A stretch of DNA of 64,000 bases from Peronospora farinosa (GCA_947646735.1 CANTFK010000760.1:46057-110056), one strand, 5' to 3'; counted from the stretch's first letter, positions 22,444 through 34,026 are shown. Numbers and translations are program-made. The notes: generated from the sequence alone by a model not told the origin.

Positions 22444-23011
22444 TATATTCGTGCTTGGGGGGGGTCAGCATTGGTGATTGATTGTATCTGTAAAGGTGTA
22501 ACTGAACCATTTTAATATGGCGCCTTTCATCCTTTGTAAGGTCTCTAACATTGCGTTAATGTACAATTCAAACACGTCCACGAAAGGACAGCGCTTTCCG
22601 GTAGATGACGACAAAAATCATATCTTGACCATGAAGATACATGGATTAATGTCAAGGACACGTTCGATCGTCAAGAATGCATGTACTTCGAAATGCATGG
22701 CTGTAAAGCAAATGCGTCATCGTTTGGTGGGACCGTTTTTGTCGACGTTCTCGCAAGTGTTTATCTTGATATATGTATGCTAAGCTTGGCGTTTGTATGA
22801 CGTTGCACCCCCAGCATAAAGCGTGATGCTACACACGCACGAACACCAGCTAGACAATTTGCGGAGCTCAACTCCCCGTATAGTGAACGCCTGATAGAGA
22901 GGGGGTGGTTGGTGAGTTTTACACGTTTCTGTCTAGCCTCCCCCCGCAGCAGCACAAGCAAAGCCCAAGAAAAGAAAGAAAAAAGAGCCGAGAGACAGCA
23001 CTAGAGATAAT
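22444..23011. other. Intergenic region before the triplicated-domain gene
   Basis: No gene is supported. The last 80 bases before 23012 are purine-rich and probably the 5' UTR of the next gene. Confidence 0.5.
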
Positions 23012-24934
23012 ATGGATCTCTCTATGATTCTTAGTCCCGCTATTGAGGAGGAGGAGACCGGTCGTCCACGTGCTTCTGCTCGACGCGAGTCTGGCCACAA
23101 CTGGAGCTTTGACGAGCTTCAGTGTGCCGTGTCGATCCTCCATGACTTCCAACAACCCGCTACAGAGTCATCCGCACCTTTGCAGGGCAATTTGCGAGAT
23201 GCTAGTGGCGTCAAGCAAGCGCGCTCCTTTGCTAAGCAGACGCACGAGTACAAATTGGACGAAACTGACGACGTGAAGCTATCGAATCTTCGTCTCGACG
23301 ACGAGGCCCACATGACGGCTGGTCGTAAAGATGAAAAGGAAAACAATAAAGGAGATCTTCAGCAGCACCACGTGTCTAGCAGAGTGTGGGGGGACGACAG
23401 TATGTCTAAGCTGGACCTTCTGGTTCAAGCAGATGCTGTTATCAAGCAACAACGTCCTGAATCGTCAACTACTTGCTCAGGTGACAAGGTACAACAAGTA
23501 CGCAGTGGGGTGTGGTCTCGAGCTGAAGAAGAGTATGCGTCGGCACTCGTGTCGTACTTCCTTCAAGGACTACTGGATCTGGCTGAAGGCACGACGCTTC
23601 GCAAATTCTTGGCGGACGAACTATGCTGCAGTCGTCGACGTATCTCGATGAAATTAGCTACGGAATCGTTGGCCGGTCAAAGAATTCCGCGCAAATTGGG
23701 AGCCTTTGCGTTTGTAGCTGCCCAGCGTCTACCGAGTGATGAGGACCGCCTGAAAGTTGAGCGTGTGCTTGAAAAACTTCGAGACGCCAACTTTAGTCTG
23801 GGTCTTGAGGGTGGCCGCTATCACAGCCACGATGAGGACAAGAGCCGTTCATTCGACAAGCTCTTTTACTCGGATGAAGCTGATGGTGAAAAGCATGCGT
23901 TCCCCCTCCATCATGACCAAATGAGAAGGTCGGCCCGTATCGGACGTAAGACAAGCAAGCCTACTATCATCCGCACAGGCTTTGAGTCTCTCGAAGAAGA
24001 AGAGTTTGTTACAACGATGGTCGAGTTCTTTATGGCTGGTGTTCTAGATCTACCTGAAGGTACAAAGCTCGTACGTTATTTATGCCAACAACTAGGCTGC
24101 ACGTCTAAGCAGTTGTCCCTCAAGTTGGCGCCGCAACACATGGGTGAACTCAAGTTTCCGGTCAACGTCGGATCTATTATATACATGCGCAAAAAACCAG
24201 GGGTTTTCTCACCTCCTAGCTTGGAAAAAGACGCCTTCTCCGAGGAGTTGTTTGAAGTGGAAAGCCGTCTAACCGAGTTAAGATTAGCTCATGAGAAAGC
24301 ACACAAGAAAACTTCCCTTCCAGTAGTGACGCTCGAAAAGCGTGAGCGCAAGTCCAGTACAGCCACTGTATCCAGAACAAGAGCAGCTAGTGTGGCCAGT
24401 ACGCCTGACGCAAGCCCTGTACGCTCCTTCCAGCGCAGCGGACCATGGTCTCATGGTGAAGAGGTCTATGCTGCGGCATTGATCGACTGTTTCTTCAAAG
24501 GTGTACTGGACATTGCCGAAGGCACCACACTTCGTGCCTTTTTGTCGGCACGATTGTGTTGTAACCCCATGCGTATTTCCAAGAAACTCTCCAGTGAATC
24601 AATCGCCGAGATTCGTATTCCCAAGAAACTAGGTTCCTCTACTTATGTGCTCCATGCCGAAGTGACGCCTGAAGAGCAGGCAGACACGGAGGAATCATTG
24701 CGAAGCTTGCAGGATATGTACCTGCACTCAAGCTCAAAGAAACGTGGCTCTGTGCTGGGCTCAAAGCGTCCTCGATCAGCTGTGAGCAGTGCTTCTCGCT
24801 TGCAAGCAGCAACAAGAGTCGGCACGGACTCGGATGCTACCAAGCTAGACTCCAAAGCTCATAGTGTCGGAAATAAAGTTCGAGAGACGCCAAAAGACAG
24901 AGAAGACACAAGAAGCACAAAGACAGCATTCTAA
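23012..24934 (+). CDS. Protein with three copies of an unnamed ~75-residue domain
   Basis: A single-exon frame of 640 codons. Three blocks align with each other: residues about 166-245, 323-395 and 476-560. Each begins W/F-S-x2-E-E and continues with a Phe-rich helix, a conserved D-(L/I)-(A/P)-EGT(T/K)L, a short Leu/Cys block and a Lys-rich end (MRISKKL in copy 3, RRISMKL in copy 1, KQLSLKL in copy 2). Copies 1 and 3 are closest. I recall similar EGTTLR-x-FL and MRISKK patterns in stramenopile proteins but know no assigned function. Linkers are charged and disordered. Basic, helical character would fit DNA or chromatin binding, but that is inference only. Confidence 0.9.
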   Translation: MDLSMILSPAIEEEETGRPRASARRESGHNWSFDELQCAVSILHDFQQPATESSAPLQGNLRDASGVKQARSFAKQTHEYKLDETDDVKLSNLRLDDEAHMTAGRKDEKENNKGDLQQHHVSSRVWGDDSMSKLDLLVQADAVIKQQRPESSTTCSGDKVQQVRSGVWSRAEEEYASALVSYFLQGLLDLAEGTTLRKFLADELCCSRRRISMKLATESLAGQRIPRKLGAFAFVAAQRLPSDEDRLKVERVLEKLRDANFSLGLEGGRYHSHDEDKSRSFDKLFYSDEADGEKHAFPLHHDQMRRSARIGRKTSKPTIIRTGFESLEEEEFVTTMVEFFMAGVLDLPEGTKLVRYLCQQLGCTSKQLSLKLAPQHMGELKFPVNVGSIIYMRKKPGVFSPPSLEKDAFSEELFEVESRLTELRLAHEKAHKKTSLPVVTLEKRERKSSTATVSRTRAASVASTPDASPVRSFQRSGPWSHGEEVYAAALIDCFFKGVLDIAEGTTLRAFLSARLCCNPMRISKKLSSESIAEIRIPKKLGSSTYVLHAEVTPEEQADTEESLRSLQDMYLHSSSKKRGSVLGSKRPRSAVSSASRLQAATRVGTDSDATKLDSKAHSVGNKVRETPKDREDTRSTKTAF

Positions 24935-25418
24935 TGGGCTTCACGGTCGTCCACAACAGTAATCTCGACTACACTGAACGGACATTTGACGTAGGACGTT
25001 GTATAAGCATCGCCAGGACAAGGTGTATGTAGAGTGTAGCATTTTTCAATGCCATCGTACATGCACCTAAGTGGTTTCTAAGTTTGCAAGGCTTTTTCTT
25101 AATAAAACTCACTTCTAATGAGACCTACTGTTTCTTCAGCAGCAAATTTTGGCCATTCGTGTCTAAATGAGGCTTTATACAAATTGGGTCAGCCCATACT
25201 TTTTGTTTAAATATTTTTTTACGAGATGAATCACAAAATCTTGTTCCAAAAAGAGTGTCGGTAGAATCAGAGCTCGAGGCCATTCTTATTTTTAGCCCGT
25301 GTCTTGTCTTCTGCCGTGGATGACGTCATCATTTCTATTTCTATTTCTTTTTGTTCTTTTTAGCCAATCCTATAGCGAATAAATTCTCATTCTATGAAGA
25401 CGCCTTCTCCACCATCAA
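24935..25418. other. Intergenic region upstream of RPL10
   Basis: AT-rich, pyrimidine-rich toward its right end. No gene seen. It ends at the core promoter element of RPL10. Confidence 0.5.
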
Positions 25419-25433
25419 TTCATTTTGCAATTT
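25419..25433 (+). promoter_or_regulatory. Oomycete Inr-FPR core promoter of RPL10
   Basis: TTCATTTTGCAATTT fits the oomycete combined initiator and flanking region consensus TCATTYYNCAWTTT at every position. It lies 15 bases before the ATG at 25448 and downstream of the earlier in-frame ATG at 25394. Transcription starting inside the element leaves a 5' UTR of about 25 nt and excludes the earlier ATG. Confidence 0.75.
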
Positions 25434-25447
25434 ACCAAGTCGTCAAC

Positions 25448-26074
25448 ATGGGTCGCCGTCCTGCCAAGTGTTATCGTTTCCAGAACAAGAAGCCGTTTAT
25501 TAAATCGCGCTACTGTCGTGGTGTGCCTGACCCAAAGATTCGTATCTATGATGTTGGTAACAAGAAAGCTTCAGTGGATACTTTTCCATTCGTAGCTCAC
25601 TTGGTATCGGACGAGAAGGAACAGCTCTCCTCGGAAGCTCTTGAAGCTGCACGTATTGCTGCGAATCGTTACTTGACTAAATATTGTGGCAAGGACAATT
25701 TCCATATGCGCATTCGATGCCATCCATTCCAGGTCCTACGTATCAACAAGATGCTTTCATGTGCTGGTGCTGATAGACTTCAGACGGGTATGCGTCACGC
25801 ATATGGTAAACCCGCTGGTGTAGCCGCCCGTGTGGCTATTGGTCAGCCGATTATTTCGGTACGTTCAAAGGATTCGTTTGGTCCTTCGGTTGTTGAAGCT
25901 CTTCGTCGTGCCAAGTTTAAATTCCCTGGTCGTCAGAAAGTGTTGGGTTCGAAGAAATGGGGATTTACCAAGTACGAGCGTGAATTGTATGCTGAGATGC
26001 GTGCTAATGGCTCGCTTGGTCTTGATGGCAATCACGAGAAGTACAAACCGAACCATGGACCTCTTAAGCTGTAA
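25448..26074 (+). CDS. RPL10: 60S ribosomal protein L10 (uL16)
   Basis: A 208-residue protein that reads as eukaryotic uL16 over its full length: [10 protein letters not shown] start, [57 protein letters not shown] near the peptidyl-transferase-facing loop, and the FPGRQKV block. It joins late in 60S maturation and helps position tRNA at the active site. The frame extends upstream to 25394, but the family always starts MGRRPA, and the promoter element at 25419 lies between. Single exon, convergent with NDUFAF7. Confidence 0.97.
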   Translation: MGRRPAKCYRFQNKKPFIKSRYCRGVPDPKIRIYDVGNKKASVDTFPFVAHLVSDEKEQLSSEALEAARIAANRYLTKYCGKDNFHMRIRCHPFQVLRINKMLSCAGADRLQTGMRHAYGKPAGVAARVAIGQPIISVRSKDSFGPSVVEALRRAKFKFPGRQKVLGSKKWGFTKYERELYAEMRANGSLGLDGNHEKYKPNHGPLKL

Positions 26075-26228
26075 GTAAGTTGCTGGATATGGATGATGCC
26101 TACTTTTCGGTCGAGTTGCCGAGTAGTTTAGGCTGCTAACGCTATAAATTACGACTTCATTTGGTGCAACGAACGCTCTTGTTTATGCTTTCTACTTCGT
26201 AATTGTCTAGCTGTGGACATGTACCTTT

Positions 26229-27979
26229 TTATTTCGACTCAGCTCGATCAGTTGATATCTCCTCAAAACCTACAGGATGACCGACATCTGTGTGTGTTAG
26301 TGCCATGACCTTAAAAATGATTCCCATTTGTTCGGACCCCACTAGACGCTCGTACGAGGAGAACAGGTCCCGCTGAATCTTGTCTGACTCTGTGTTTTGC
26401 AGCAACATCGCCAGACGGTGCTCGATGCCCATGTTCTTCAAGAACGTACCCTGGCCAATGGGACCAATGCTCTGGACTTTAGGTTCTGCTGTCGCAAACC
26501 GTCGCAGCGTGGCAAAATCCACGTCAATACTCAGGTCCACGTCACCTGGCTCACGTAGCACACTCACAAACTCATGGTTCTTGATGCCACGCAGACTGAG
26601 CTCTGATGGATGGTCGTAGCCGTAGTCCACAATCAGCGCGCCACCGCCCGACTGCGCGATGCGCTTGGCCATGTCCTGCACCAACGCGATACTGACAGGA
26701 GAAATCTCAATCTTGTCTCCGACCTGAGCCTGCGCCGTACGCACAGGAGTGCCCGCTACATCTGCAACGTCCAGGCGCCGAATCACAGTCTCCTCCATCT
26801 TCTTAAGATCTTCCACACTAGAGATATGGGTCTCAGCCACATGCGATAGAGCAGTCGTCGGGTCAAATAGTTTCTCGCGGCCGATGTACACTCGCGTGGC
26901 TGGTGTTGGGCCTGGCGACAACACAAAGCGGAAGTGGTCACCGCCATCATCAAAGTCGACGTCCACAAGGCGCTCGCACCAACCACTGCAATGTCATTCG
27001 AGATCGATATCATACCACAATAAATACAAGCCACAATCACGACTTTAAAAGAAAGAGTCAAACGCACCGGTCAGTGTACTCGAACTGATGTACTGGTAAT
27101 GCGTCAAATAGTTCTTGGGCAATCATCAAACTCGGGCCATGCGGGACATTTGCAAAGTCCGCATGCCAGCGAATCATCGGCCCATTATCAGGCAGACGCA
27201 TGGTATTCTCAAGCACTTTCGTGTCATCTATTGGCTTACATTTCAGCGTCTCTTGCTGGATCTTTTGCATCGCTTGTAGAACCAAAGAACAAAACAAACA
27301 ATCAGTAAGCACTATGTCCATCCTCTTCCCAATCCACAGTAGACATACCTGGACTAATATCTACCATATGAATCTCAATAGCGTTATAAAACGACGGAAA
27401 TGACTTGGCAGCACGTAAAAAGTCAGTCATAAGTGTCCCTCTTCCCGGTCCCATTTCCACGATCTTAATATGACTAGGCATCCCCATTTGCTGCCACGTA
27501 GCTATACACCACACTGCAACAAGCTCTCCAAACATTTGACTAATCTCTGGTGCTGTCGTAAAGTCTCCTTTGCTGCCAAAAACATCTTTCTTCATGTAAT
27601 ATCCATGATCCGGATGACTCAATGCTCGTGTCATAAATTCCGCTACTGTAAGCGGTCCCTTTACTTCAATCATTGAGCGTAAGACATGCACTAATGCATT
27701 CTCTTTGCTCTTTCCATGTGGTAACTCCATAGATAAAGAAGTACTAGTTAATACACCACTTGGTTGTTTGAGCGCTGACCGATCCACTTGAATCGATAGA
27801 AATTTAGCTTTTTCAATGGGTTCCTGTTGTTTCCACTTGTTCATTTGCAACATCACTTTCTCATCTTTCATGTCGGTAAAATTGGAAAAAGTTGCAGTTA
27901 ATATTGACGCTCGTAGATGACGTGAAGCCACACTGCGTCTTGTTAATGTCTTCCATGGACGAGTTGATACGCTCCACAT
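26229..27979 (-). CDS. NDUFAF7: MidA/NDUFAF7-type mitochondrial protein arginine methyltransferase
   Basis: Predicted exons 27979-27349, 27272-27068 and 26985-26229 (530 residues), with GTATGT and GTGCGT donors and phases that fit. The SAM-binding motif I is VEMGPGRGTLMTDFLR. Other family blocks are DFTTAPEISQMFGEL, AQELFDALPVHQF and GALIVDYGYDHP. In animals the enzyme dimethylates an arginine of complex I subunit NDUFS2 during assembly in the matrix. The N-terminal 60 residues are rich in Arg, Ser and Thr and poor in acidic residues at the start (MWSVSTRPWKTLTRRSVASR), which fits a mitochondrial presequence. It shares a 116-bp divergent promoter with the next gene. Confidence 0.93.
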
Positions 27980-28002
27980 GTTGTTTTGGTCAAAAATGCC
28001 GT

Positions 28003-28032
28003 CTTATTTTCGGATCAAGTTCCGAAAATAAG
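28003..28032. promoter_or_regulatory. 12-bp perfect inverted repeat in a divergent promoter
   Basis: CTTATTTTCGGA (28003-28014), a 6-base spacer and TCCGAAAATAAG (28021-28032). It lies centrally between the ATG of NDUFAF7 (27979) and that of the APP1-like gene (28096). It may bind a dimeric regulator; function unknown. Confidence 0.5.
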
Positions 28033-28095
28033 GCTCGACTCTTTTTTTCTTGTCAAAAATACCAAAAATAAAAACCTCTTTTTAGTCATTACAAT

Positions 28096-30049
28096 ATGAA
28101 GCCAACACTGGAGCTCGAAGTAGCGCTTCCGTTTATGATTGTACTCCTGCTTCTTCTTTTGTTCTGTATAGTGTTACTATGTCATGGTGTCAATCCTTTA
28201 CGTGTATTGCGTTCGTCTTTTAAAGGACCTCGACGACCACACATCTCTGTATCAGACAGAGAGCGCGAGGCGCTACTGGCAATAGACCGTAAAGCTCGTA
28301 CGTGGTAATCACTGTTAAAATTAGTATAATCTCTCTATAATATAATACTGTTTTTGACAAGTCTCTAAATTTTTGACACTTTTCAGGAGTGAGATATACT
28401 GGTAAAGTACCACTGTATACCGACACAATCGCGGAACTAGCGGCATGTGAGACGTTACGAGAGACTGAAGCGTTCATTAAAGTAATTGATGTACATCGTG
28501 TACTAAGTTCCAAGGTCAAGGCGCAACATTTTGCTCATTTCTGCAGTACGAGACTGCAATTGCCAATGTTAAGTGTCGAAACACTGGCGACGATCATTTT
28601 GTCCTTGCAAAAGTTTGCAGCAGAACCAGATGTGGTCACGTGCATCCGTGACTGTTTCTGTGCCAAACGGAAGATGGCGTGCATGCAGCTAAAGGACAAA
28701 GTGGATACCAAATTTCCTATGTTTGACTTGATTTATCATTGCATTCAGTCAAGAATAGAGCGTGAGACTATTTTGACACATTTTGAAGCGGAAGCGGCGA
28801 GGTTTCGAACATCGTCGACGTATTTTGCACCGATCAAATTGTTGTGGTGAGATCAGGAAGTGGTAAATGTATTTGTCTTGCATACTTTGCTCGGCCAGCT
28901 GATGTTTTTGTGTCTTTCGTACAGTGATATCGACGATACGATGCTTGCTGCTCTCTTCGATACACGCTATCCAGAGCTTACGGTGTACCCGGGTGTCCAT
29001 CAGTTTGCTCAGGAATTACTTCGGCGATCAGCTATGATCGCTGCAGACTATGCTGACCAACACAGCGGGTACGAGCATGACGACAGCGATAGTGATACAG
29101 ACCTTGAGGCTGGTACAACTGACCGGTTAACGAAACCTAAGGAAATGCAGCGCGTGGCGTTCCTTACTGCAAGACCTGAAGTATTACGGAAGCGGTCGTT
29201 ACAAGAGCTTCGTGCATGCGGCTTTCAGCATTTTACTCGTACGAAGTATCTATGCATCGTTTTGCGGGACTTTTATATAAGAGAACTGATGTGCTTTTGT
29301 GAACTGAGCAGTATTGATGGGTCGATTTTCAAACATGTGGGGCTCGCAACGAATTGCATCAGGAAAGCTTCGGGTGAGTGACAAGGACTGAGTTCGGGTC
29401 CATGCTCCTTCAGGCAGCTTTCTAACTGATTGCAATGCAGAATTTTGTTCGGTTTAAGCGAATCTTTGCTGAACACCGATTCGTCTTCGTAGGGGACAAC
29501 GGTCAGGGTGATATTGATCTCGGCAAGGAGCTGCTCAAGAATCCTCAATTGTACGCTGTATCGGCCGTACTCATCCACGACGTTATTCGCAATCACGCCA
29601 CAGACAAACCGCCTAGTCGGCATTCATATCGTGAGATAGAGTGTAACCAGAGCGGTATTTATTCCTTCCGCACGTACATCGGTGCAAGTTTTCACCTGTA
29701 CGTTGCGGGTCTCCTGTCGTTGGACTCTGTCATTCGCGTTGTGGAAAAAACTGCGTTGGCCTATGCAGCCATCGTGTTCGACACGCGCGAGCAAAAGCAA
29801 AATCTCGCGCAGGAAATTCTAGCCGACGTAGCTGCAGTAGTAAATGAGCTGCCTGACCAGCAGGCCATGGCACTGTTGTCGTTGCTTCATGACGACCTCG
29901 TGGACAATGGAGATGATGATGATGAGTTGAATGGTAGAGCCAACCAAAAGAAACCACGACTCACGCGAGAAGAACTGCTTCAACGGCGATTAGAGGCTGT
30001 CAGGAAGAGCGCAACGAAGCCCTTGCAAACGTTACAACGCGACATTTAA
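28096..30049 (+). CDS. Membrane-anchored APP1/DUF2183-like HAD phosphatase
   Basis: Predicted exons 28096-28297, 28387-28846, 28925-29238, 29312-29373 and 29441-30049 (548 residues), all phases consistent; exon 4 is only 62 nt. Residues about 11-29 form a membrane segment (LPFMIVLLLLLLFCIVLLC). A helical central region follows. The catalytic part starts with DIDDTM (the DxDxT of HAD enzymes), then AFLTARP, then FVFVGDNGQGDIDLG (the last acidic motif). This set is typical of the DUF2183 domain of yeast App1, a phosphatidate phosphatase. The substrate is inferred. The C-terminal third holds an acidic stretch and a basic end. Confidence 0.87.
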
Positions 30050-30247
30050 GACTATGTGCAAGACAGGAAGCAAAAGCTGGGTCGAAGCACATGTACAATA
30101 CCGTAAGCCGCGACTTTTATCATGAAAGAAATGTTAAACTCATCTTGGTGAAAAAGTAGTAGTACTTCAATATTGTCGACACCTTGGCTCCTTCTGCATC
30201 GTTTCCCTGCGCTGCAAAACTCAAACAATAGCCAGTCATGGACTCAA

Positions 30248-31339
30248 CTAATCGATTTTCCTGGAGACGCTGTAGATAGCGCCATCGATCATGCGCGCAA
30301 CAGCAAAAACGCCACCTACGATGGCACTTGTACTGGTCAAGAAGTACAACAGTGACGGCTTGGATTCAACGTATTCCACTGCAATGGGCGAGAACTCGTA
30401 CGAAAATATCACACCCGGGAACGACATTTGGCCATTAGCTCCGCGAGTGGTCGTCTCGTGTTCCGTCACTGAGTACTGGAACGTCGTCACTGATGTACCG
30501 TTCAGATAGATGTAGCGTGTAGGCACAACACTCACAAAATATTTGTACGCTACCACTACAAACAGCCAAAACACAACCATATCAATATGAGTCACCACAA
30601 GTGAGAGAGACAGCAGCAGCAGCAGCATTCTCCACTCACAGTTATTCGTCACAATCTTTTTGACGTCAATCAATGGTGTTTCCATATCTGGAATCTGCGG
30701 CCCAAACCGCAGGTGATTGATCACGTGGGACGAGTTGAAATTGAGAAAGTCAAAGAACGAAAACATCGTGATCGAACCTTCATGAGCAAAGCTCAAATCA
30801 GCTGCAACCTTTTGCACTTGCACTGTCCCGTAAAGTCTGCACCCATTCTCTCCAACTGGTTGTTCTTGGATATCTTGTTTTAGCAGCACGTCCTTGTTGC
30901 TCTTGGCATCACTCACGTCCAGTGCTACGTCTGGCAATAAATATTAGAGCAAAAAAACAATAAGTGTAATTAATTTTATGTTCCATAATTGTTCTAGCAA
31001 TAATTGATTACCATTGCAGGTTTCATGAAGAAATGTAATATCCACTTCGACTGTAATTGGATCGTCTTGCTGCTTTGCAAGTATTATATAACAATAATTA
31101 GTAATATTAAACAATAATGGTCACCATAATTGCAAAAAATAACCTAGTATTGGACTTACAGGGGCGGTGTCTACGTGCATGTGGTGCGTGACGCTCACAG
31201 TCCACCAAACAGAGAGCTCAGACAGCAACAGAAAAGCTACGACCATGCAGCTCACTAACGTCACCAAGCCACCGCCAATGGTGCGCTCCTGGATGCCATC
31301 CACGCCCTTAGAATTGAGGTCAAAGCGCCGCCAAGACAT
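30248..31339 (-). CDS. Erv46/ERGIC3-like ER-Golgi cargo receptor
   Basis: Predicted exons 31339-31160, 31072-31012, 30930-30640 and 30555-30248 (279 residues). Introns are 87, 81 and 84 nt; the acceptor of exon 2 is ambiguous by one codon (AAGCAG). The N-terminus (RRFDLNSKGVDGIQERT) and first membrane segment fit the family, as do YKYFVSVVPTRY, SFPGVIFSYEFSPIAVEY and the second membrane segment with IVGGVFAVARMIDGAIY near the C-terminus. Erv46 and ERGIC3 cycle between ER and Golgi in COPII vesicles. At 279 residues it is short for the family (near 350-400) and I see no Cys cluster in the lumenal part. Without splicing the third intron, a false membrane stretch appears. Confidence 0.85.
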
Positions 31340-31496
31340 GATGGAATGAAGAGCAAGAGGCCACGTGGGACACGGATCGAGATAAGTTCGGGTTAAGTTC
31401 GCTATATACGGCCTTGACAATTATTGGTTTTTATTCATAATTTCATTGCATAAATTAATTTTATTATTATCCGTCTATGATTAATTGTCAGCCATG

Positions 31497-32936
31497 TCAA
31501 ACACCTGTGACAATGTCAAGCCCCATCCTGCGAGCTTCCTCTAAGTGAAAGACACTGATCCTCTTGCATCCACTGATATTCACCTTCAAGTCTTTCACTC
31601 TTCTTGTCGTTTTTAAAGTCGACCTGGTTTTCGGAAGAAACGCGTCGATCGAGGCATCGGTGAGCTGTGTGCACCAAACCAGCAGCAATTCCTTTAGCTT
31701 TTTGCAGCCTTGAGCAACATCCACAATGCTCTTATCAGTAATGTTCATGCACCACGACAAATTCAGACATTCCAGCTGTTGGCCGTAAGTTCCGAGCATG
31801 CTCACACCGCGATCTGTGACCAGTGCACAATTGTTCATGTCTAACACACGCAGGCGTCTGCAGGAGCGCACAAGCGCTTCAATACCTACGTCCGTAATCC
31901 CATTGCAGCAGCTAAGCTTCACCTCCTCAAGAAGAGGGCAGTGTTTGGCCAGTGCAAACAGTGTCGCATCAGTGACGCTGCTCTGGGTGAGATCAATGGC
32001 ACGCAAGACACGGCCCATGGCATAGAAGCCGTTGCTTTGGTCCGACGGTTCCGTTGTAAAAGCCTTGTCCGATATGTCCATAAAAGACAAGTTTATCCGT
32101 TGCAAGTCGGTTGTCGACCGAAGCAGCAAGTGGATGGCGTCGTCGTGAATACGCTACAAAAAGTAACACGACCAACGTCAGCCATATTCCTATATACAAC
32201 GTTTCTCTGATCAAAACCTACTTTGCAGCGCGAAAAATCAATATCAATGAGCGACCGGCAAGCTTTAATCAAGAATACCACAATATCCTTAGTCAACTGT
32301 GAGCAACGTGCAAAGCTCACAACCTTCAGCGACGTGCATGCATGCAGTGCATAGAATGGCGAGTGATCTGGCTGGAATGCAGCATCTGTAATGTGGCGAC
32401 ATCCATCCAGTTGCATCGTCTGCAAGTTCGAGCAGCCCTGTAAGACCGCACGAATGACCGTGTTGGTGACTTGAGGGCAGTTTGATAGATCCAAACAGCG
32501 CTGTAATGGCAGCAATATCAAATGGAATCAGTAAGTGTCTTGATACTGCAAATTGACACGAAAAGACATGACAATGTACCAGTTCGGGGCAGCGAAAGGG
32601 GATCTGACGTAAAATTGAATTACGGATGGAGCTACAGCCCGAGAGGTTCAGTACACGCCGTGAAATCATAAAAAAGGCAGCCAAGCGGTCGTCTGTCAAT
32701 GTTTTGGACTTGATCATCGTGGCTAGTAATGTCAGTACTAATTCTTCAGGCAGGCGACTATGGAATAAAGGAATCGAGTCATTTTGAATGGTCAGCATTT
32801 GGTCATTACATTTCAATACAAAACAGTGGATAACGAACCGTAATATATGAAGTAGTACACGCTGTGGAGCACCCACAGCCAGACGCGCCACACACAATGC
32901 AGCCAATGATGGCGCATTCTGTGAGGCTGTAGCCAT
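31497..32936 (-). CDS. Cysteine-containing leucine-rich repeat protein (AMN1/FBXL type)
   Basis: Predicted exons 32936-32580, 32500-32222 and 32153-31497 (430 residues), all phase 0; donors GTACAT and GTAGGT. About ten repeats of the pattern LxxLxLxxCxxITDxxI are seen (for example LDLSNCPQVTN, LSCCNGITDVG, LNLSWCMNITDKSI, LVWCTQLTDASI). This repeat type forms the substrate-binding arc of F-box proteins in SCF ubiquitin ligases and of AMN1. The N-terminal 60 residues contain RLPEELVLTLLATM, which may be a diverged F-box, but I am not certain. Cytosolic or nuclear adaptor is the likely role. Confidence 0.87.
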
Positions 32937-33227
32937 AATGAGGAAGAAATAGGAGGTGAGGAAGTAGCTTGTGATGTGAAGAAATGTAACGAATGGAATG
33001 TGGTTTTGCGACTTTCACGTGAAATCTTATAGTGATGACTTTAGTAGACGCTATTGTTTCAAGATTGATGGGACGTGACATTAAATTACCTGTCATCTTG
33101 ACTTGATCAGATTCTACAGGTGAACATGCACACAGATGTGATCATCAGCTCTGATGGCATTCCAACATTTCATCAACTTCTATAGTGTCTTCGTACGACA
33201 TGTCAGTGTTTCTGACGTCTTCATGTG

Positions 33228-34026
33228 TTAGTTGTCACTTGTAATCGCCATGATCTGTTTCCTATGTGTATTCAGACAATTGATAGACAATAAGCAAGCG
33301 GATATCATGTATCTTGAACAAGATAAGTATACACATACCCAATAGAGTCCAGTTCCTTCATAGCTGCCTCTACAAGCTTTCGACGCTTGATCCAAAACGC
33401 AGGTTCAGTAGCATCTTCCATAGTCACAACACAATCAACATATTAATAAACAACGTTGCTCCAGCACCACACTTCTTACGATATTAACTTACCCAAGTCT
33501 GCAACTAGTTCTTGCTCATCTGTGACCTCCCGTTTCTGATGCGACAATGACACACGTGGACTTTTCAACAGATGTGGCACCTTTGTTGGAGCTGGAAGAT
33601 TACTGCTCGGAGGCAACACCGTCTTCACTGTCAGCGTTCGATGTGACGATTTCGTCTTAGACGTTCCTTCATCGGAGTCTCGGGACGAGGACCTACTCCG
33701 TTTTCTAGATAAGGCCAATGTCCTCACAGCATTTTCCTGACGCTTTTGCACCGACGTATAAGTTCTAGCTTTCTCGCTCTTCTTTGGCCTCTTTAATAAG
33801 CTCTCCCTAGCAATAGAAAGCCGCGAACCGAACGCGAATTTGCCTCGAGTGTACGTACTTGATGAAGCGCCTCCACCGCGTTGTCTAAACAAGAGTATGC
33901 ACAAAAAGAGAATCAACATGAGTACAATTGTCGAGTAAATTGTAACATCATTCAGACGCCATCCATAGTCCAAGCTACGTACTTTTTGCGGGAACGTGTC
34001 GCTGTGTCCTTGTCTCGGGTGGTCAT
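33228..34026 (-). CDS. Basic, Ser/Lys-rich protein, probably nuclear, four exons
   Basis: Predicted exons 34026-33983, 33884-33493, 33414-33339 and 33261-33228 (181 residues). The first exon (MTTRDKDTATRSRKK) is followed by a 98-nt intron with a strong pyrimidine tract before the acceptor; if that intron is read through, it gives a false membrane segment. The protein is very basic (LKRPKKSEKART, LSRKRSRSSSRDSDEG), with a helical end (FWIKRRKLVEAAMKELDSIGKQIMAITSDN). No family is recognised. Splice sites GTACGT, GTAAGT and GTATGT are good. It starts just past the end of ATG10 on the same strand. Confidence 0.7.
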
